In this document: positions 8,796-17,141 of the stretch, in pieces
How positions within the stretch are numbered: the first letter of the stretch is position 1
Layout: the number at the start of each line of letters is the position of its first letter
Origin: Azospirillum doebereinerae
Lineage (GTDB): Bacteria > Pseudomonadota > Alphaproteobacteria > Azospirillales > Azospirillaceae
Length of the DNA stretch: 64,000 nucleotides
Assembly (NCBI RefSeq): GCF_003989665.1
Contig: NZ_RZIJ01000001.1
Coordinates: forward strand, 372,001-436,000
Direction of reading: 5' to 3'
The notes under the pieces: generated by a model
What the model was told of the DNA's origin: nothing
The model's database searches: none
The model's input: the letters and a program-made list of their open reading frames with translations, nothing else
Made by a program: the position numbers and the translations under genes

Positions 8796-9503
8796 TCACA
8801 CCGGCAGCAATCGGCGGCGATCCCCCTCCACCACGGATGACAGTTCATGCGCCACGCGCTCGACAACGGCGCGCCAGTCACCCGGCCGCTCCTGGCGGAA
8901 GAGGCGCAGGGTCGGGTACCAAGGGCTGTCCTCGCGGTCGAGAAGCCAGCGCCAGCAACCGTCGAAACGGGAAAGCACCCACACCGGCTTCCCCAACGCA
9001 CCGGCCAGATGGACGACGGAGGTGTCCACCCCCGATCACCAGATCGAGCCCCGCTATGATCGCGGCGGTATCGGCGTAATCCTGAACCCCGCCCATGGGG
9101 TCGAGGAGTTCCATCCCAGCCGGCGGGGTCTCCGCCTAGCTGGATGCCAACCCCTTTTGCAGGCTCACCCAAGACAGCCCGGGTATGCGGAACAACGGGG
9201 CGAATTGGCTCAGGGCCACGCTTCTCCGCAGGTCCATCCTTCGGTCGGCAGCGCGCCCGAGACGGGGGTCTCCCGCCCACACCAGCCCGCTCTCAATGTC
9301 CCCGATACCGGGATGAGCGAGTTCCACGACCGCACGGCGCCGGATGGCGGCAGGTAGGGGATGGGCGTCGGGTTGGTTTCCAGGATCACTCCCAAGCGGC
9401 CCATCAGCGACATCAGGGAAATCCAATAATCGTAAACGGAGCAACCGGCTCCAACAGGGCGATCCCAAGCGCGATATGTTCGCCAGCCATAGTCCCTCGG
9501 CAA
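8796..9503 (-). pseudogene. Frameshifted TPR / glycosyltransferase-9-like protein remnant
   Basis: Fragments of one protein family appear in order but in different minus-strand frames. YDYWISLMSLMGRLGV and IPYL are at the N-terminal end. LVWAGDPRLGRAADRR and LSWVSLQKG follow in a second frame, then DYADTAAIIAGLDLVIG. In another frame VVHLAGALGKPVWVL and WRWLLDREDSPWYPTLRLF lead to a stop at 8796. This is the C-terminal half of the large TPR-linked, GT9/ADP-heptose-transferase-like proteins common in Rhodospirillales. At least two frame changes and loss of the N-terminal TPR part indicate a decayed gene; sequencing error is an alternative but would need several events. Confidence 0.7.
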
Positions 9504-9599
9504 TCCGCCCAGGGGTTTTACGGTTCAAAGCAAAAACCTTGGCGCAGGAAACGCGTCAGGGCTTGGGAGTCGTTTGGACTTGGTCTCAACCGCTCGGGA

Positions 9600-10214
9600 T
9601 CAGCGCTTCACCTCGGACACGTTGAGCAGATAGAAACTGCCCATGTTGTCGAGGTATTGCTGGTAGAAGAAGCGCCACTTCTTGCCGTTGCGGACGCCGA
9701 CCAGCGTCACCTTGATGTTGTCGGTGGCGCCCGGCGCGGTCATGTACTGGGACTTGTGCAGGGTGGTGGCGTGCATGCGCATGCCCTGCCGCAGGCCCGC
9801 CTCGTCGATGCGGCCGTCGGCGGTCTGGAGGTTGCCGTGGGAGGCCGAGAAGGTGCCCCCGCCATGGTCGCTGAACCCGAAGGAACAGCCGTCCATGGCC
9901 GGCGTGAACATCACGTCGGCCTCCTTGTCGAGCACGACCAGATGCTTGAAATCCTGGTCGTAGGGCAACCAGTAGGCACTCCAGCTTCCCGCCCCGCCCT
10001 GGTTGCGCAGCGACCAGACCTCCACCGGCTTGGTCTTGAAGCGCGAGATCATGCCCGTGCCCTTGCGCTCGCAGGTGAAGCCGTCGTTGCTGAGGGTGAA
10101 GTCCTTGACCCCGGCGATGCGGTAGCCCGACTGGTAGGCTTGGTACTGGACCAGGATCAGGTTGTTCTTGAGGAAGCTGTCCGGGTTGGACACGAGATCG
10201 GCGATGTTCGGCAA
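9600..10214 (-). CDS. Unrecognised protein with CNF1/BLF1-like Cys-His arrangement; candidate T6SS effector
   Basis: This 204-residue cytosolic-looking protein has no signal peptide or membrane helix. I recognise no family with certainty. The segment WLPYDQDF, then VMFTPAMDGC (Cys110) and SHGN (His126), resembles the LSGC-plus-His core of glutamine deamidases such as CNF1 and Burkholderia BLF1, where a Cys and a His 12-16 residues later are catalytic and WLP precedes the motif. The TTG start at 10214 was chosen for GGAGAG 6 bases upstream; the open frame beyond it is the shadow of the next gene. It is last in a minus-strand gene run that begins with T6SS genes, so a secreted toxin role is plausible but inferred. 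Confidence 0.6.
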   Translation of the reverse strand: MPNIADLVSNPDSFLKNNLILVQYQAYQSGYRIAGVKDFTLSNDGFTCERKGTGMISRFKTKPVEVWSLRNQGGAGSWSAYWLPYDQDFKHLVVLDKEADVMFTPAMDGCSFGFSDHGGGTFSASHGNLQTADGRIDEAGLRQGMRMHATTLHKSQYMTAPGATDNIKVTLVGVRNGKKWRFFYQQYLDNMGSFYLLNVSEVKR

Positions 10215-10282
10215 CGGTCGCTCTCCATCGGAACGGGTGCTGGTCGTTCGGGCGCTGGTTGTTCGGGCGCTGCGGCCCGGCT

Positions 10283-10723
10283 TCAGATGACTCCGGTCAC
10301 CGAACGGCGGTAGCTGGCCTCGGTCTCGCCCGAGGACAGGAACCAGTAGGGCTTCATCAGCGCGAATTGCTGGTTGTTGTCGCGCAGCAGGACATAGGCG
10401 CAGTAGACGGTGCCGTCGGACGGGCGCTGGTAGGCGGCGATCCAGGGGTTCTGCTTGGTGCCGATGTGCTTGGCGTGGCCAAGCTTGCGCTCGATGTCGT
10501 TGCGGTAGCCGACCAGCTTGGCGGCGTGGCCCTGGCGGAACGGCAGGGCGGCAAGCTGCTGATAGTTCTGGAGGAGGGGCGGATTGCCCTCGCCCTCCTC
10601 GGCGAACCATTGGGCCACTTCCATGTAGTCGTTGGCGCGGGCGTTGGCGCGGTCGTAGCGCGCCTGGGTCTGGCCGGCGGTGTGGCCGGCGGCGGCCTGC
10701 TTGAGAAAGCTGATCAGTCCCAT
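10283..10723 (-). CDS. Unrecognised 146-residue protein, partner of the 9600-10214 gene
   Basis: A small soluble protein with an Ala/Gln-rich helical N-terminus (FLKQAAAGHTAGQTQARYD) and a mixed C-terminal part with aromatic residues (YCAYVLLRDNNQQFALMKPYWFL). No signal peptide and no known family. The ATG at 10723 has GGAG 8 bases upstream. It lies 68 bases before the Cys/His protein and 120 bases after the SpoIIE-type phosphatase on the same strand. By position it could be an adaptor, chaperone or immunity protein for the next gene; nothing in the sequence decides between these. Confidence 0.6.
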   Translation of the reverse strand: MGLISFLKQAAAGHTAGQTQARYDRANARANDYMEVAQWFAEEGEGNPPLLQNYQQLAALPFRQGHAAKLVGYRNDIERKLGHAKHIGTKQNPWIAAYQRPSDGTVYCAYVLLRDNNQQFALMKPYWFLSSGETEASYRRSVTGVI

Positions 10724-10843
10724 CTGCGGTGCTCCATACAGAGGCTGGAATGGACGTGGCCGCATGCATACGGAAAGCACGCGGCCGGTGTCTGTGTCGG
10801 TCATCACTCGCCCGTCCGCCCACCCCCTTCGAAGGAGGCGCCG

Positions 10844-12985
10844 TCAGACCGCCGCTTCGGCTTCCGCCGGCGCGGCCAGGGCGGCGGCGGTGCCGCGCCA
10901 GCGCAGGACCAGGCAGGTGATGTCGTCGGATTGCGGCGCCCCGGCGGTGAAGCGGGCGACGTCGGACAGCACGCCGTCCAGCCCGTCGCGGGCCGTGGCC
11001 GCGGTCAGGCGCCCCACCGCCTGGACCAGCCGGGCGTCGCCGTACATGACGTCGGAGTCGTTGAACGCCTCGGTCACGCCGTCGGTGAACAGCACCACCA
11101 TGTCGCCGGTCTCTAGGATCAGCGACTTCTCGGCGTAGGGCATGTCGGGCATGGCGGCCAGCGCCATGCCGGGAACCCGTTGCAGTTCGGCCACCGTGCC
11201 GGTCCCCGTCATGCGCAGCGGCGGGTTGTGGCCGCCGTTGGAGAAGGCCAACTCGCCCGTCGTCAGGTCCAGCTCGCCGTAGAAGACCGTCACGAACATC
11301 ATCTGCTCGTTCTCGGCGGCCAGCAGGTTGTTGACCCGGCGCATGGTTTCGGCCGGGCCGACGCCGGACTCGGCGATGGCGCGCAGCATGGTGCGGGTGA
11401 TCAGCATGAAGAAGGCCGCCGGGATGCCCTTGCCCGACACGTCGGCGATGACGAAGGCGACCTTGGTCTCCGAGATCGGGAAGAAGTCGTAGAAGTCGCC
11501 GCCGACCTCCTTGGCCGGGATCATCCGCGCGGCGATGTCCAGCTCCGCCAGATCGGGGAAGACCTGGGGCAGGATGGTCAGCTGCATGGTGCGGGCGATC
11601 TCAAGCTCCTGCTGAAGGCTGATGAGCCGCCGCTTGTCGGCCAGCGCGTCGCGCAGGTCGCGCACCATCTGGGTCAACTGCACCTGCTGGGTGCTGACCC
11701 GCGTGGCCAGCCGCGAGAAGCCCAGAGCCAGCAGCCCCAGCTCGTCACCGACGCCCTTGGACTGGGAGGATTGCGAATCGTGGGTCTCCGCCTCGATCTG
11801 GCTCAACTCGTCGAGCAGGCTCTGGCGGGCCTCCTCCTCCAGCGTCACGGCCAGCGCCTCCATCTGGCGGCGGATGAAGCGCTGCTGGCGGCGCAGGCGG
11901 CGTTCGCGCTGGCCGGCGGTGCGCTCGATCTCGCGCATCACGCCACGGAAGACGTCCACCGCCCCGGCGATGCGGCCGATCTCGTCGTTGCCGCCGGGAA
12001 GCTCGACGTAGCCCATGGCCCGGCCGCGCGCCAGCTCCTGCAAGGCCCCGACCGCGCTGTCGAGCACGGCGAAGTTGCGCCGCAGATAGCCGTAGAGCAG
12101 CCCCAGCGCGGTCAACAGCACCAGCCCGACCGCCGCGACGTAGGCGATGGACCACAGGGTGCGCTCCTCCACCGCCTGGGTGACGTCTGTGGCGATCAGC
12201 ACGGTGGCGACGCGCCCGCCCGCCAGATCGGCGACCGGCAGGCTGGCCAGCGCGTAATGGCGCCCGGCGCTGGAGAACGTCTCCATCGCCCGGTCCGCCG
12301 GACGGACCAGCGGGCGCACCGCCGGCCACAGCGGGTCGGTCGTGCCGTCGAGCGGTGCGCCGTTGCGCGCCACCGCGAAGATCCGCGCTCCGGTGGTCCG
12401 GCGCAGCACGTCGAGCGCCGCCGAGAAGTCCATGCCGGCCACCGCCGCGCCGACGGCACCGCTGCCGTTGGTCGCCCCGCCGGCCCCGGCGCCCGCGTAG
12501 ATCGGCGCCCCGGCCACCACGATCAGCCGCTCCCCGTCCACCATGCGGACGCCGCGCGCCAGACGCTGGCCGGACAGGATGGTGTCGAGCGTGGCGCGGT
12601 TCAGCAGCGGCGCCGGGTTCAACGCGGGGTCGGAGCTGTAGAGCAGGTCACCGCCGTCGGACAGCAGGTTCAGGTCGGTGATGGCGTTGCCGGTGCCGCC
12701 GCTGGGCGGCAGCGCCGCCATGCGGCGGTCGAGCGCGTTGCGGTCGTCGGCCTCCAGCCCCCGCGCGATCTCGGGATCGCCGACCAGCCGGCCCAGGCTC
12801 TGGTCGATGCGGCCCGCCGCCTCCGCCACGGCCAGTTGCCAGGAGGTGCCGAGGCGCGCCAGTTCGAGGTCGCGGGCGCGCTGCTCGGCGGCGTCCTCGC
12901 GCAGGCCGGCGAAGCCCAGGAGCAGCCCGGCCACCACCGCGACGGTGGCGAGGACGAGCAGGATGATGCGGGTCTGAAGCAGCAT
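10844..12985 (-). CDS. Membrane-bound SpoIIE/RsbU-type PP2C serine phosphatase
   Basis: Of 713 residues, a membrane helix at about 5-27 is followed by a periplasmic cache-like domain (30-275), a second helix (about 280-303), a HAMP domain (305-360), a long coiled coil (360-480) and a PP2C SpoIIE domain (490-700). Metal and catalytic motifs are intact: GGDFYDFF, IADVSGKGIPAAFFM, FSNGGHNPP, LFTDGVTEAF and SDDIT. Such enzymes dephosphorylate STAS-type anti-anti-sigma factors in partner switches. No STAS gene lies in the window, but an RsbW-like kinase ends the opposite T6SS arm at 49704-50153. No PppA is visible in this T6SS locus; this phosphatase might take its place. It follows the 476-residue sensor by 10 bases. 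Confidence 0.9.
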   Translation of the reverse strand: MLLQTRIILLVLATVAVVAGLLLGFAGLREDAAEQRARDLELARLGTSWQLAVAEAAGRIDQSLGRLVGDPEIARGLEADDRNALDRRMAALPPSGGTGNAITDLNLLSDGGDLLYSSDPALNPAPLLNRATLDTILSGQRLARGVRMVDGERLIVVAGAPIYAGAGAGGATNGSGAVGAAVAGMDFSAALDVLRRTTGARIFAVARNGAPLDGTTDPLWPAVRPLVRPADRAMETFSSAGRHYALASLPVADLAGGRVATVLIATDVTQAVEERTLWSIAYVAAVGLVLLTALGLLYGYLRRNFAVLDSAVGALQELARGRAMGYVELPGGNDEIGRIAGAVDVFRGVMREIERTAGQRERRLRRQQRFIRRQMEALAVTLEEEARQSLLDELSQIEAETHDSQSSQSKGVGDELGLLALGFSRLATRVSTQQVQLTQMVRDLRDALADKRRLISLQQELEIARTMQLTILPQVFPDLAELDIAARMIPAKEVGGDFYDFFPISETKVAFVIADVSGKGIPAAFFMLITRTMLRAIAESGVGPAETMRRVNNLLAAENEQMMFVTVFYGELDLTTGELAFSNGGHNPPLRMTGTGTVAELQRVPGMALAAMPDMPYAEKSLILETGDMVVLFTDGVTEAFNDSDVMYGDARLVQAVGRLTAATARDGLDGVLSDVARFTAGAPQSDDITCLVLRWRGTAAALAAPAEAEAAV

Positions 12986-12995
12986 TTTCGGCCTT

Positions 12996-14426
12996 TCAGG
13001 TCCGCGGAACGACGAGGGAGCGGGCCATCAGCGCGGCCAGCAGGACGGGAAGGAAGGCCGAGGCGGCGAGCGCCGTGGCGTCCCAGCCGACCGCCTCCCC
13101 CCACAGCCCGGCGGCCAACAGACCGGCGGCGGCGGCGCGAACGATGAGCGGCGTCCCCTCCCCCACCTGACGGCGGGCGTAGGCGACGGCGAGACCGGTG
13201 GACACGCCGCCGCACAGCGCGCCCAGCAGCAAACCCGGCCAAGGCCCGCCGCGCAGCAGCAGCCCGGCGGCCAGCGCGGCGCCGACCACCGCCAGCAGGG
13301 CCGCCCAGCGGCGCCAGTACGCCGGCACCGCGAAGCCGGCAAAGCCGCCGACCAGCGCGGCGGCCAGCAGCCCGGCCACCGTCGTGATGGGGCCGCCCAG
13401 CGGCCCGGCCACGACCAGCCCGGCGGTCGCCGCCAGGGTGGCGGCGGTGGCGGCCAGGGCGGCGTAGGGACGGGCGTCGTCGCTGCGGGCGTCGACCACG
13501 CGGCGGGGCGCTACCTCCAGTCCCGAACCGAGCGCCGCCAGGGCGTCGGCGCGGGCGCGCTCCACGGCGCCGGCCACCTCGGGGTCGAAGACGGCGCTGC
13601 GCACCTCCTCGGCGTGGGCGGCGAAGCGCTGGCGACGGTCGTGCAGCCCATAGACGGCGGCGTTGAAGGCGAACAGCACCCGCCCGACCTGATCGCGCGG
13701 GCGCCGGCCGATCAGCGTGGTGAAGCGGCCGCCGGCGGCTTCCTCCATCACCCGCGCCAGCCGGACCAGCGGGGCGCGGAAGCTGGCGCGGGACAGCGCC
13801 CCCGCCACCTCGGCCAGCAGGACCAGCACCGCCAGCGCGCCGCAGGCCACCGCCACCAGCTCGCCGAGGATCTGGCCGCGCACCTGCCGGGGCTGCACGC
13901 CCACCAGCACATGGCCGGCATTGGGCCGCACGGTCTCGGCGCCGCCGCCCTCGGCGGCCCCCCGGCCGATGCGGACCGGCACCCGGACGATGAGGAAGCC
14001 GTCGCGGGCGATGGGTTGCAGGGTGGCGGCGCGGGTCGCCGGGGTGGCCTCGCCGCGCAGCGAGGCGGCGAGCGCGTCGAGCCGCGCGGCGTCGGCCACC
14101 GGCGCGCCGTAGAGCCGCGCCCCGCCGGTGCCGGTGACGGCCAGGAATCCGAGGTCCGGGTTGCGCCCGGCGATGCCCTGGAGATAGGCCTCCACCCCCT
14201 GGATGCGCTCCAGTGGGATGCCGTAGCCGATGGCGCGCTCCAGATCGTGCTGCACCGCCTCGGCGACGGCGGCGGCCTTGGCGGCGCGCGCCTCGCCCAA
14301 CTGCTCCTGCGCCAGCAGGGTGCCGAGCAACCCGACCCCGGCCATCGCCAGCAGCGCGGCCAGAAGGATCACCGCCGGCAGACCCAGCGTGAAGCGGCGG
14401 TGGGAACGAAGGACGGCGGCGGTCAT
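12996..14426 (-). CDS. Sensor-type membrane protein with C-terminal membrane bundle, no catalytic output
   Basis: The 476-residue protein starts with a membrane helix (about 15-38), a periplasmic cache-like domain (40-185), a second helix (about 190-212) and a HAMP-like linker (215-270). A helical stretch with RPRDQVGRVLFAFNAAVYGL follows. In place of a kinase or GGDEF domain, the C-terminal 150 residues are five or six further hydrophobic helices rich in Gly/Ala. I do not know this architecture. Its start overlaps the preceding gene by 4 bases (ATGA), so the two are translationally coupled. A role in passing a periplasmic signal to the neighbouring phosphatase is inference from order only. 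Confidence 0.75.
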   Translation of the reverse strand: MTAAVLRSHRRFTLGLPAVILLAALLAMAGVGLLGTLLAQEQLGEARAAKAAAVAEAVQHDLERAIGYGIPLERIQGVEAYLQGIAGRNPDLGFLAVTGTGGARLYGAPVADAARLDALAASLRGEATPATRAATLQPIARDGFLIVRVPVRIGRGAAEGGGAETVRPNAGHVLVGVQPRQVRGQILGELVAVACGALAVLVLLAEVAGALSRASFRAPLVRLARVMEEAAGGRFTTLIGRRPRDQVGRVLFAFNAAVYGLHDRRQRFAAHAEEVRSAVFDPEVAGAVERARADALAALGSGLEVAPRRVVDARSDDARPYAALAATAATLAATAGLVVAGPLGGPITTVAGLLAAALVGGFAGFAVPAYWRRWAALLAVVGAALAAGLLLRGGPWPGLLLGALCGGVSTGLAVAYARRQVGEGTPLIVRAAAAGLLAAGLWGEAVGWDATALAASAFLPVLLAALMARSLVVPRT

Positions 14427-15226
14427 GCGAGTTCATCCAGGCGGGCGACTTCCCGCTCCGCCCCATCGAGAATGGTGAGGCGTTTGCGCACCGCCTCGGC
14501 GAAGGCGCCGGCCGGCAGGCCCAGCGAGCCCCCCAACAGGCCCCCCGGCGAGCGCGACGGCTCCGGCAGCGGTCTGGCCGCCGCGTTGTCGCCCAGCCCC
14601 TCCAGCACGACGGCGAGGTCGGACAGGGCGCGGCGCGGCCCGCGGGCGAGGCGCAGGCCGGCGAGCCAACCGAAGAAGGCGATGGGCACCGCGATCAGCA
14701 GCGCACCGATCGACAGGGTCAGGGCGTAATGGCGCATCGGCTCGGCCATCGCCCCGGCGGGCAGGCGCAGCAGGATGGTGCCGGCGACGGTGTCGAAGCT
14801 GGTGGTCAGGCCGACGCCGTAGACCCTCTCCCCCTCGCGCTCCTGCGACCAGAAGGGGTTGCCGCCGGGTCCGTCCGACGGCGCGGGCGCGCCGATCTCC
14901 TCCCCCACCTCCACCGCGTTGGTGGAGAACAGGACGGTCCCGGTTTCGTCCAGCACGGCGACGGAGCGGATCGCCGGCAACGCGGCCCGCGCGCGCGCCA
15001 GCAGCCCGTCGACCTGCGGCAGGTCGGCCAGCGCCAGCCCGAGGTTGAACTGCACCTCCAGCGCCGCCTTGGTCTCGCTCAGCACGAAGTTGACCTGGGA
15101 GGTCACGGCGTCGTCCAGCCGGCGGGCCTGCTCGCGCGTCCACAGCGCGACGGCGGACAGGGCGGCGACGAAGACCGCCACCGCCACAAGCGCCGCCAAG
15201 CGCGACCCGAAGCTTCCCGATCCCAT
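14423..15226 (-). CDS. Membrane sensor protein (cache-like), no output domain
   Basis: This 267-residue protein has a membrane helix at about 10-30, a periplasmic domain at 32-160 containing IRSVAVLDETGTVLFSTNA (typical of cache-type sensors), a second helix at 168-190 and a short cytoplasmic tail. There is no enzymatic domain. The ATG at 15226 is preferred over an upstream TTG that lies inside a palindromic hairpin, because a GGGGAAGGGA stretch precedes it. It overlaps the next gene by 4 bases. It belongs to the module of sensor-only proteins between tssK and the SpoIIE phosphatase. Confidence 0.7.
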   Translation of the reverse strand: MGSGSFGSRLAALVAVAVFVAALSAVALWTREQARRLDDAVTSQVNFVLSETKAALEVQFNLGLALADLPQVDGLLARARAALPAIRSVAVLDETGTVLFSTNAVEVGEEIGAPAPSDGPGGNPFWSQEREGERVYGVGLTTSFDTVAGTILLRLPAGAMAEPMRHYALTLSIGALLIAVPIAFFGWLAGLRLARGPRRALSDLAVVLEGLGDNAAARPLPEPSRSPGGLLGGSLGLPAGAFAEAVRKRLTILDGAEREVARLDELA

Positions 15227-15266
15227 CCCGGCCGTTCCCTTCCCCGTCGAATCCTGAACCTCTGTC

Positions 15267-15297
15267 AAGCCCCTCTCCCGCAAGGGGAGAGGGGCTT
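15267..15297. repeat. Perfect 13-bp palindrome, short form of the dispersed GC-rich repeat
   Basis: Arms AAGCCCCTCTCCC and GGGAGAGGGGCTT enclose GCAAG. The same hairpin core recurs at 25566-25591 and in variant form in the elements at 36661, 50180 and 55795. It separates the GNAT gene from the downstream sensor gene and has no U-tract. Confidence 0.8.
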
Positions 15298-15301
15298 TGC
15301 A

Positions 15302-16087
15302 TCAGCGCGCCCGCCCGTGCAGGGCGTACCAGCGCCGGTCGTTGCCCTCGCCCAGCGAGACGCGGCCCCAGACATGGCCGCGCTCGAACACGTCCCAGCG
15401 GCCCGCCAGCGCCTCGATGGCGACCAGCCCGGCGGTGGCGGTGTCGAAGACCGGGGTGCTCTGGAAATCGCGGTGGACCAGCAGCCGCACCAGATCGCCG
15501 CCGACCCGCAGCATCCGCTTCGGGTAGACGCCATGCCCGGCGAGATGCCCCCAACTGCGGTGGTTGCGCGTGCTGACGGTGGTCACCAGATGCCGGCAGC
15601 CCAGCGCCTCCGCCACCTCCAGCCGCCAGTCGATCAGACGGTGGTGCAGGCCGCGCCCGCGCTCCGCCGGATCGACCATCGCGGAGGACATGTGCGCCAC
15701 CAGCGACAGCTCCTCCTCCGGCAGATCGAGGTCACGGCCCCGGTTGGGATCCTTCGGTCCCGGCAGCCCCAGGGCGCCGTAGGCGACCAGCCGGCCGTCG
15801 CGGAAGATACCGGCGGTGACGCCCTTGTCGCCGAGATGATCGGCCACGAAGTCCCCGACCTCGCCCGCCATGCGGTAATGGTCGGGATCTTCCAACGTTG
15901 CCACCACGCGGACGCGGAAATCGCCCAGCCGCTTGGAATCGTCCAGATCCATCATGCGGACGGTCAGCCCATCCGGCAGCCCCCGGGCCAGCCCGGCGAG
16001 CCGGGCGCCGGCCACGGCGCGCGCCGCGTCGCCCCGCGGCATCACAACGGGCGCGAGGAGGGTTGAGGCGCAGCTCCGGCCGCTCAT
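15302..16087 (-). CDS. GNAT-family N-acetyltransferase
   Basis: This 261-residue soluble protein has a GNAT core at about 75-200. The acetyl-CoA loop is seen as SSAMVDPAERGRGLHHRLI (a variant of the R/Q-x-x-G-x-G/A motif), followed by LEVAEALGCRHLVTTVSTRNHRSW. The C-terminal 60 residues are an extension. The acceptor is unknown. Start and stop overlap neighbours: the ATG at 16087 overlaps the stop of the binding-protein gene (ATGA), so it is cotranscribed with the sensor/MFS module. It might modify a component of that module or its ligand; this is inference. Confidence 0.75.
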   Translation of the reverse strand: MSGRSCASTLLAPVVMPRGDAARAVAGARLAGLARGLPDGLTVRMMDLDDSKRLGDFRVRVVATLEDPDHYRMAGEVGDFVADHLGDKGVTAGIFRDGRLVAYGALGLPGPKDPNRGRDLDLPEEELSLVAHMSSAMVDPAERGRGLHHRLIDWRLEVAEALGCRHLVTTVSTRNHRSWGHLAGHGVYPKRMLRVGGDLVRLLVHRDFQSTPVFDTATAGLVAIEALAGRWDVFERGHVWGRVSLGEGNDRRWYALHGRAR

Positions 16088-17136
16088 GTCTCGATGATCT
16101 CCGCGAAGTTCAGAAGGCCGATGGGCGGGTAGTATTCCAGCGCGCGCACCGTCGGCATGTTGATGATGACCGAGAATCGTTTCAAAGTTTCGACCGGGAT
16201 CGCGCTGGGACTGACTCCGTCCAACAGGATTTGCGCCGCCTTGAAGGCGGTGAAGCGGCCGATGCCGTAGGCGCTGCTGGCCAGCGCCAGCATCGCCTTG
16301 TCGGTGCGCACGATCAGCTCGGTGACCGAGAAGGTCGGCAGGCGGTGGCGCAGGGCCTCCGCCGCCACGACGGTCCGGTTGTGGAAGGCGATGAAGGTGT
16401 CGGGGCCGATGTAGAGGATCTCCGCCCCGCGCGCCGCGACGCGGGCCAGCGCGTCGGGCACCGCCGCCGAGATCGGCTCGCCCCGGCCGTCGAGCGGCAC
16501 CGCCTCCTCGATCAGTTCCAGCCCGCGCGGTCCGCATTCGGCGCGCAAGCCTTCGAGCGTCAGGATCGAGTTGCGTTCCTTGGGGTTGTAGACGACGCCG
16601 ATGCGCTTGAGCGGGCGGTAGGCCAGGATGGTGTTGATCTGCACCGCGATGGGCGCGATGTGGATCGTCCCCGTCACGTTGCGCCCCGGCTTGGCCAGAT
16701 CGGGCACGATCCTGGCGTCCAGCGGGGCGGCGACGAAGGTGAAGACGACCGGGATGTCGGTGATGTGCTGGCGTGGGTCGGCGCCGTCATAGGGGCCGAC
16801 CAGGGCGCGGGTCTGCGGCGTACCCCAGCTGTAGATCAGGTCCGGCTTGGTGTCCTTGATCTCCTCCATGATGGCGGGGAGCTTGGACATGTCGCCGCCG
16901 GTGTTGCGGATGGTGAACTCCGTCTTCATGCCGCGCCGGGCCAGATAATCCTTGAAGCCGAATTCGTTGTCGCTCTCGCCCCGGCCCAGCACCATGGTGA
17001 TGCGGAAGGTCTTGTCGGGCACCGTCGCGGCGAGCGCGCCGCCGGCGAGCGAGGCCCCCGGCAGGGCGAGGCTACCGGCGGCGGCCAGCTTCAGCAGGCG
17101 GCGGCGGTCGAGACGGAAGGAATCGTCGGAATGCAT
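16084..17136 (-). CDS. ABC_sub_bind-type periplasmic binding protein, without ABC partners
   Basis: The 350-residue protein begins with a Tat-type signal (RRRLLKLAAAGSLALPGA, then GGALA cleavage region). It continues as a two-lobe binding protein of the ABC_sub_bind (DUF534/TrpX-like) group; PDLIYSWGTPQTRALVGPY and KRIGVVYNPKERNS are typical. No permease or ATPase gene is near, and its neighbours are an MFS fused to a sensor and several cache-type membrane proteins, so it may present a ligand to a sensor and not feed a classic ABC importer. The ATG at 17136 has AGGAGG 10 bases upstream; the open frame beyond it is the MFS gene's shadow. Confidence 0.85.
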   Translation of the reverse strand: MHSDDSFRLDRRRLLKLAAAGSLALPGASLAGGALAATVPDKTFRITMVLGRGESDNEFGFKDYLARRGMKTEFTIRNTGGDMSKLPAIMEEIKDTKPDLIYSWGTPQTRALVGPYDGADPRQHITDIPVVFTFVAAPLDARIVPDLAKPGRNVTGTIHIAPIAVQINTILAYRPLKRIGVVYNPKERNSILTLEGLRAECGPRGLELIEEAVPLDGRGEPISAAVPDALARVAARGAEILYIGPDTFIAFHNRTVVAAEALRHRLPTFSVTELIVRTDKAMLALASSAYGIGRFTAFKAAQILLDGVSPSAIPVETLKRFSVIINMPTVRALEYYPPIGLLNFAEIIET

Positions 17137-17141
17137 GACGC

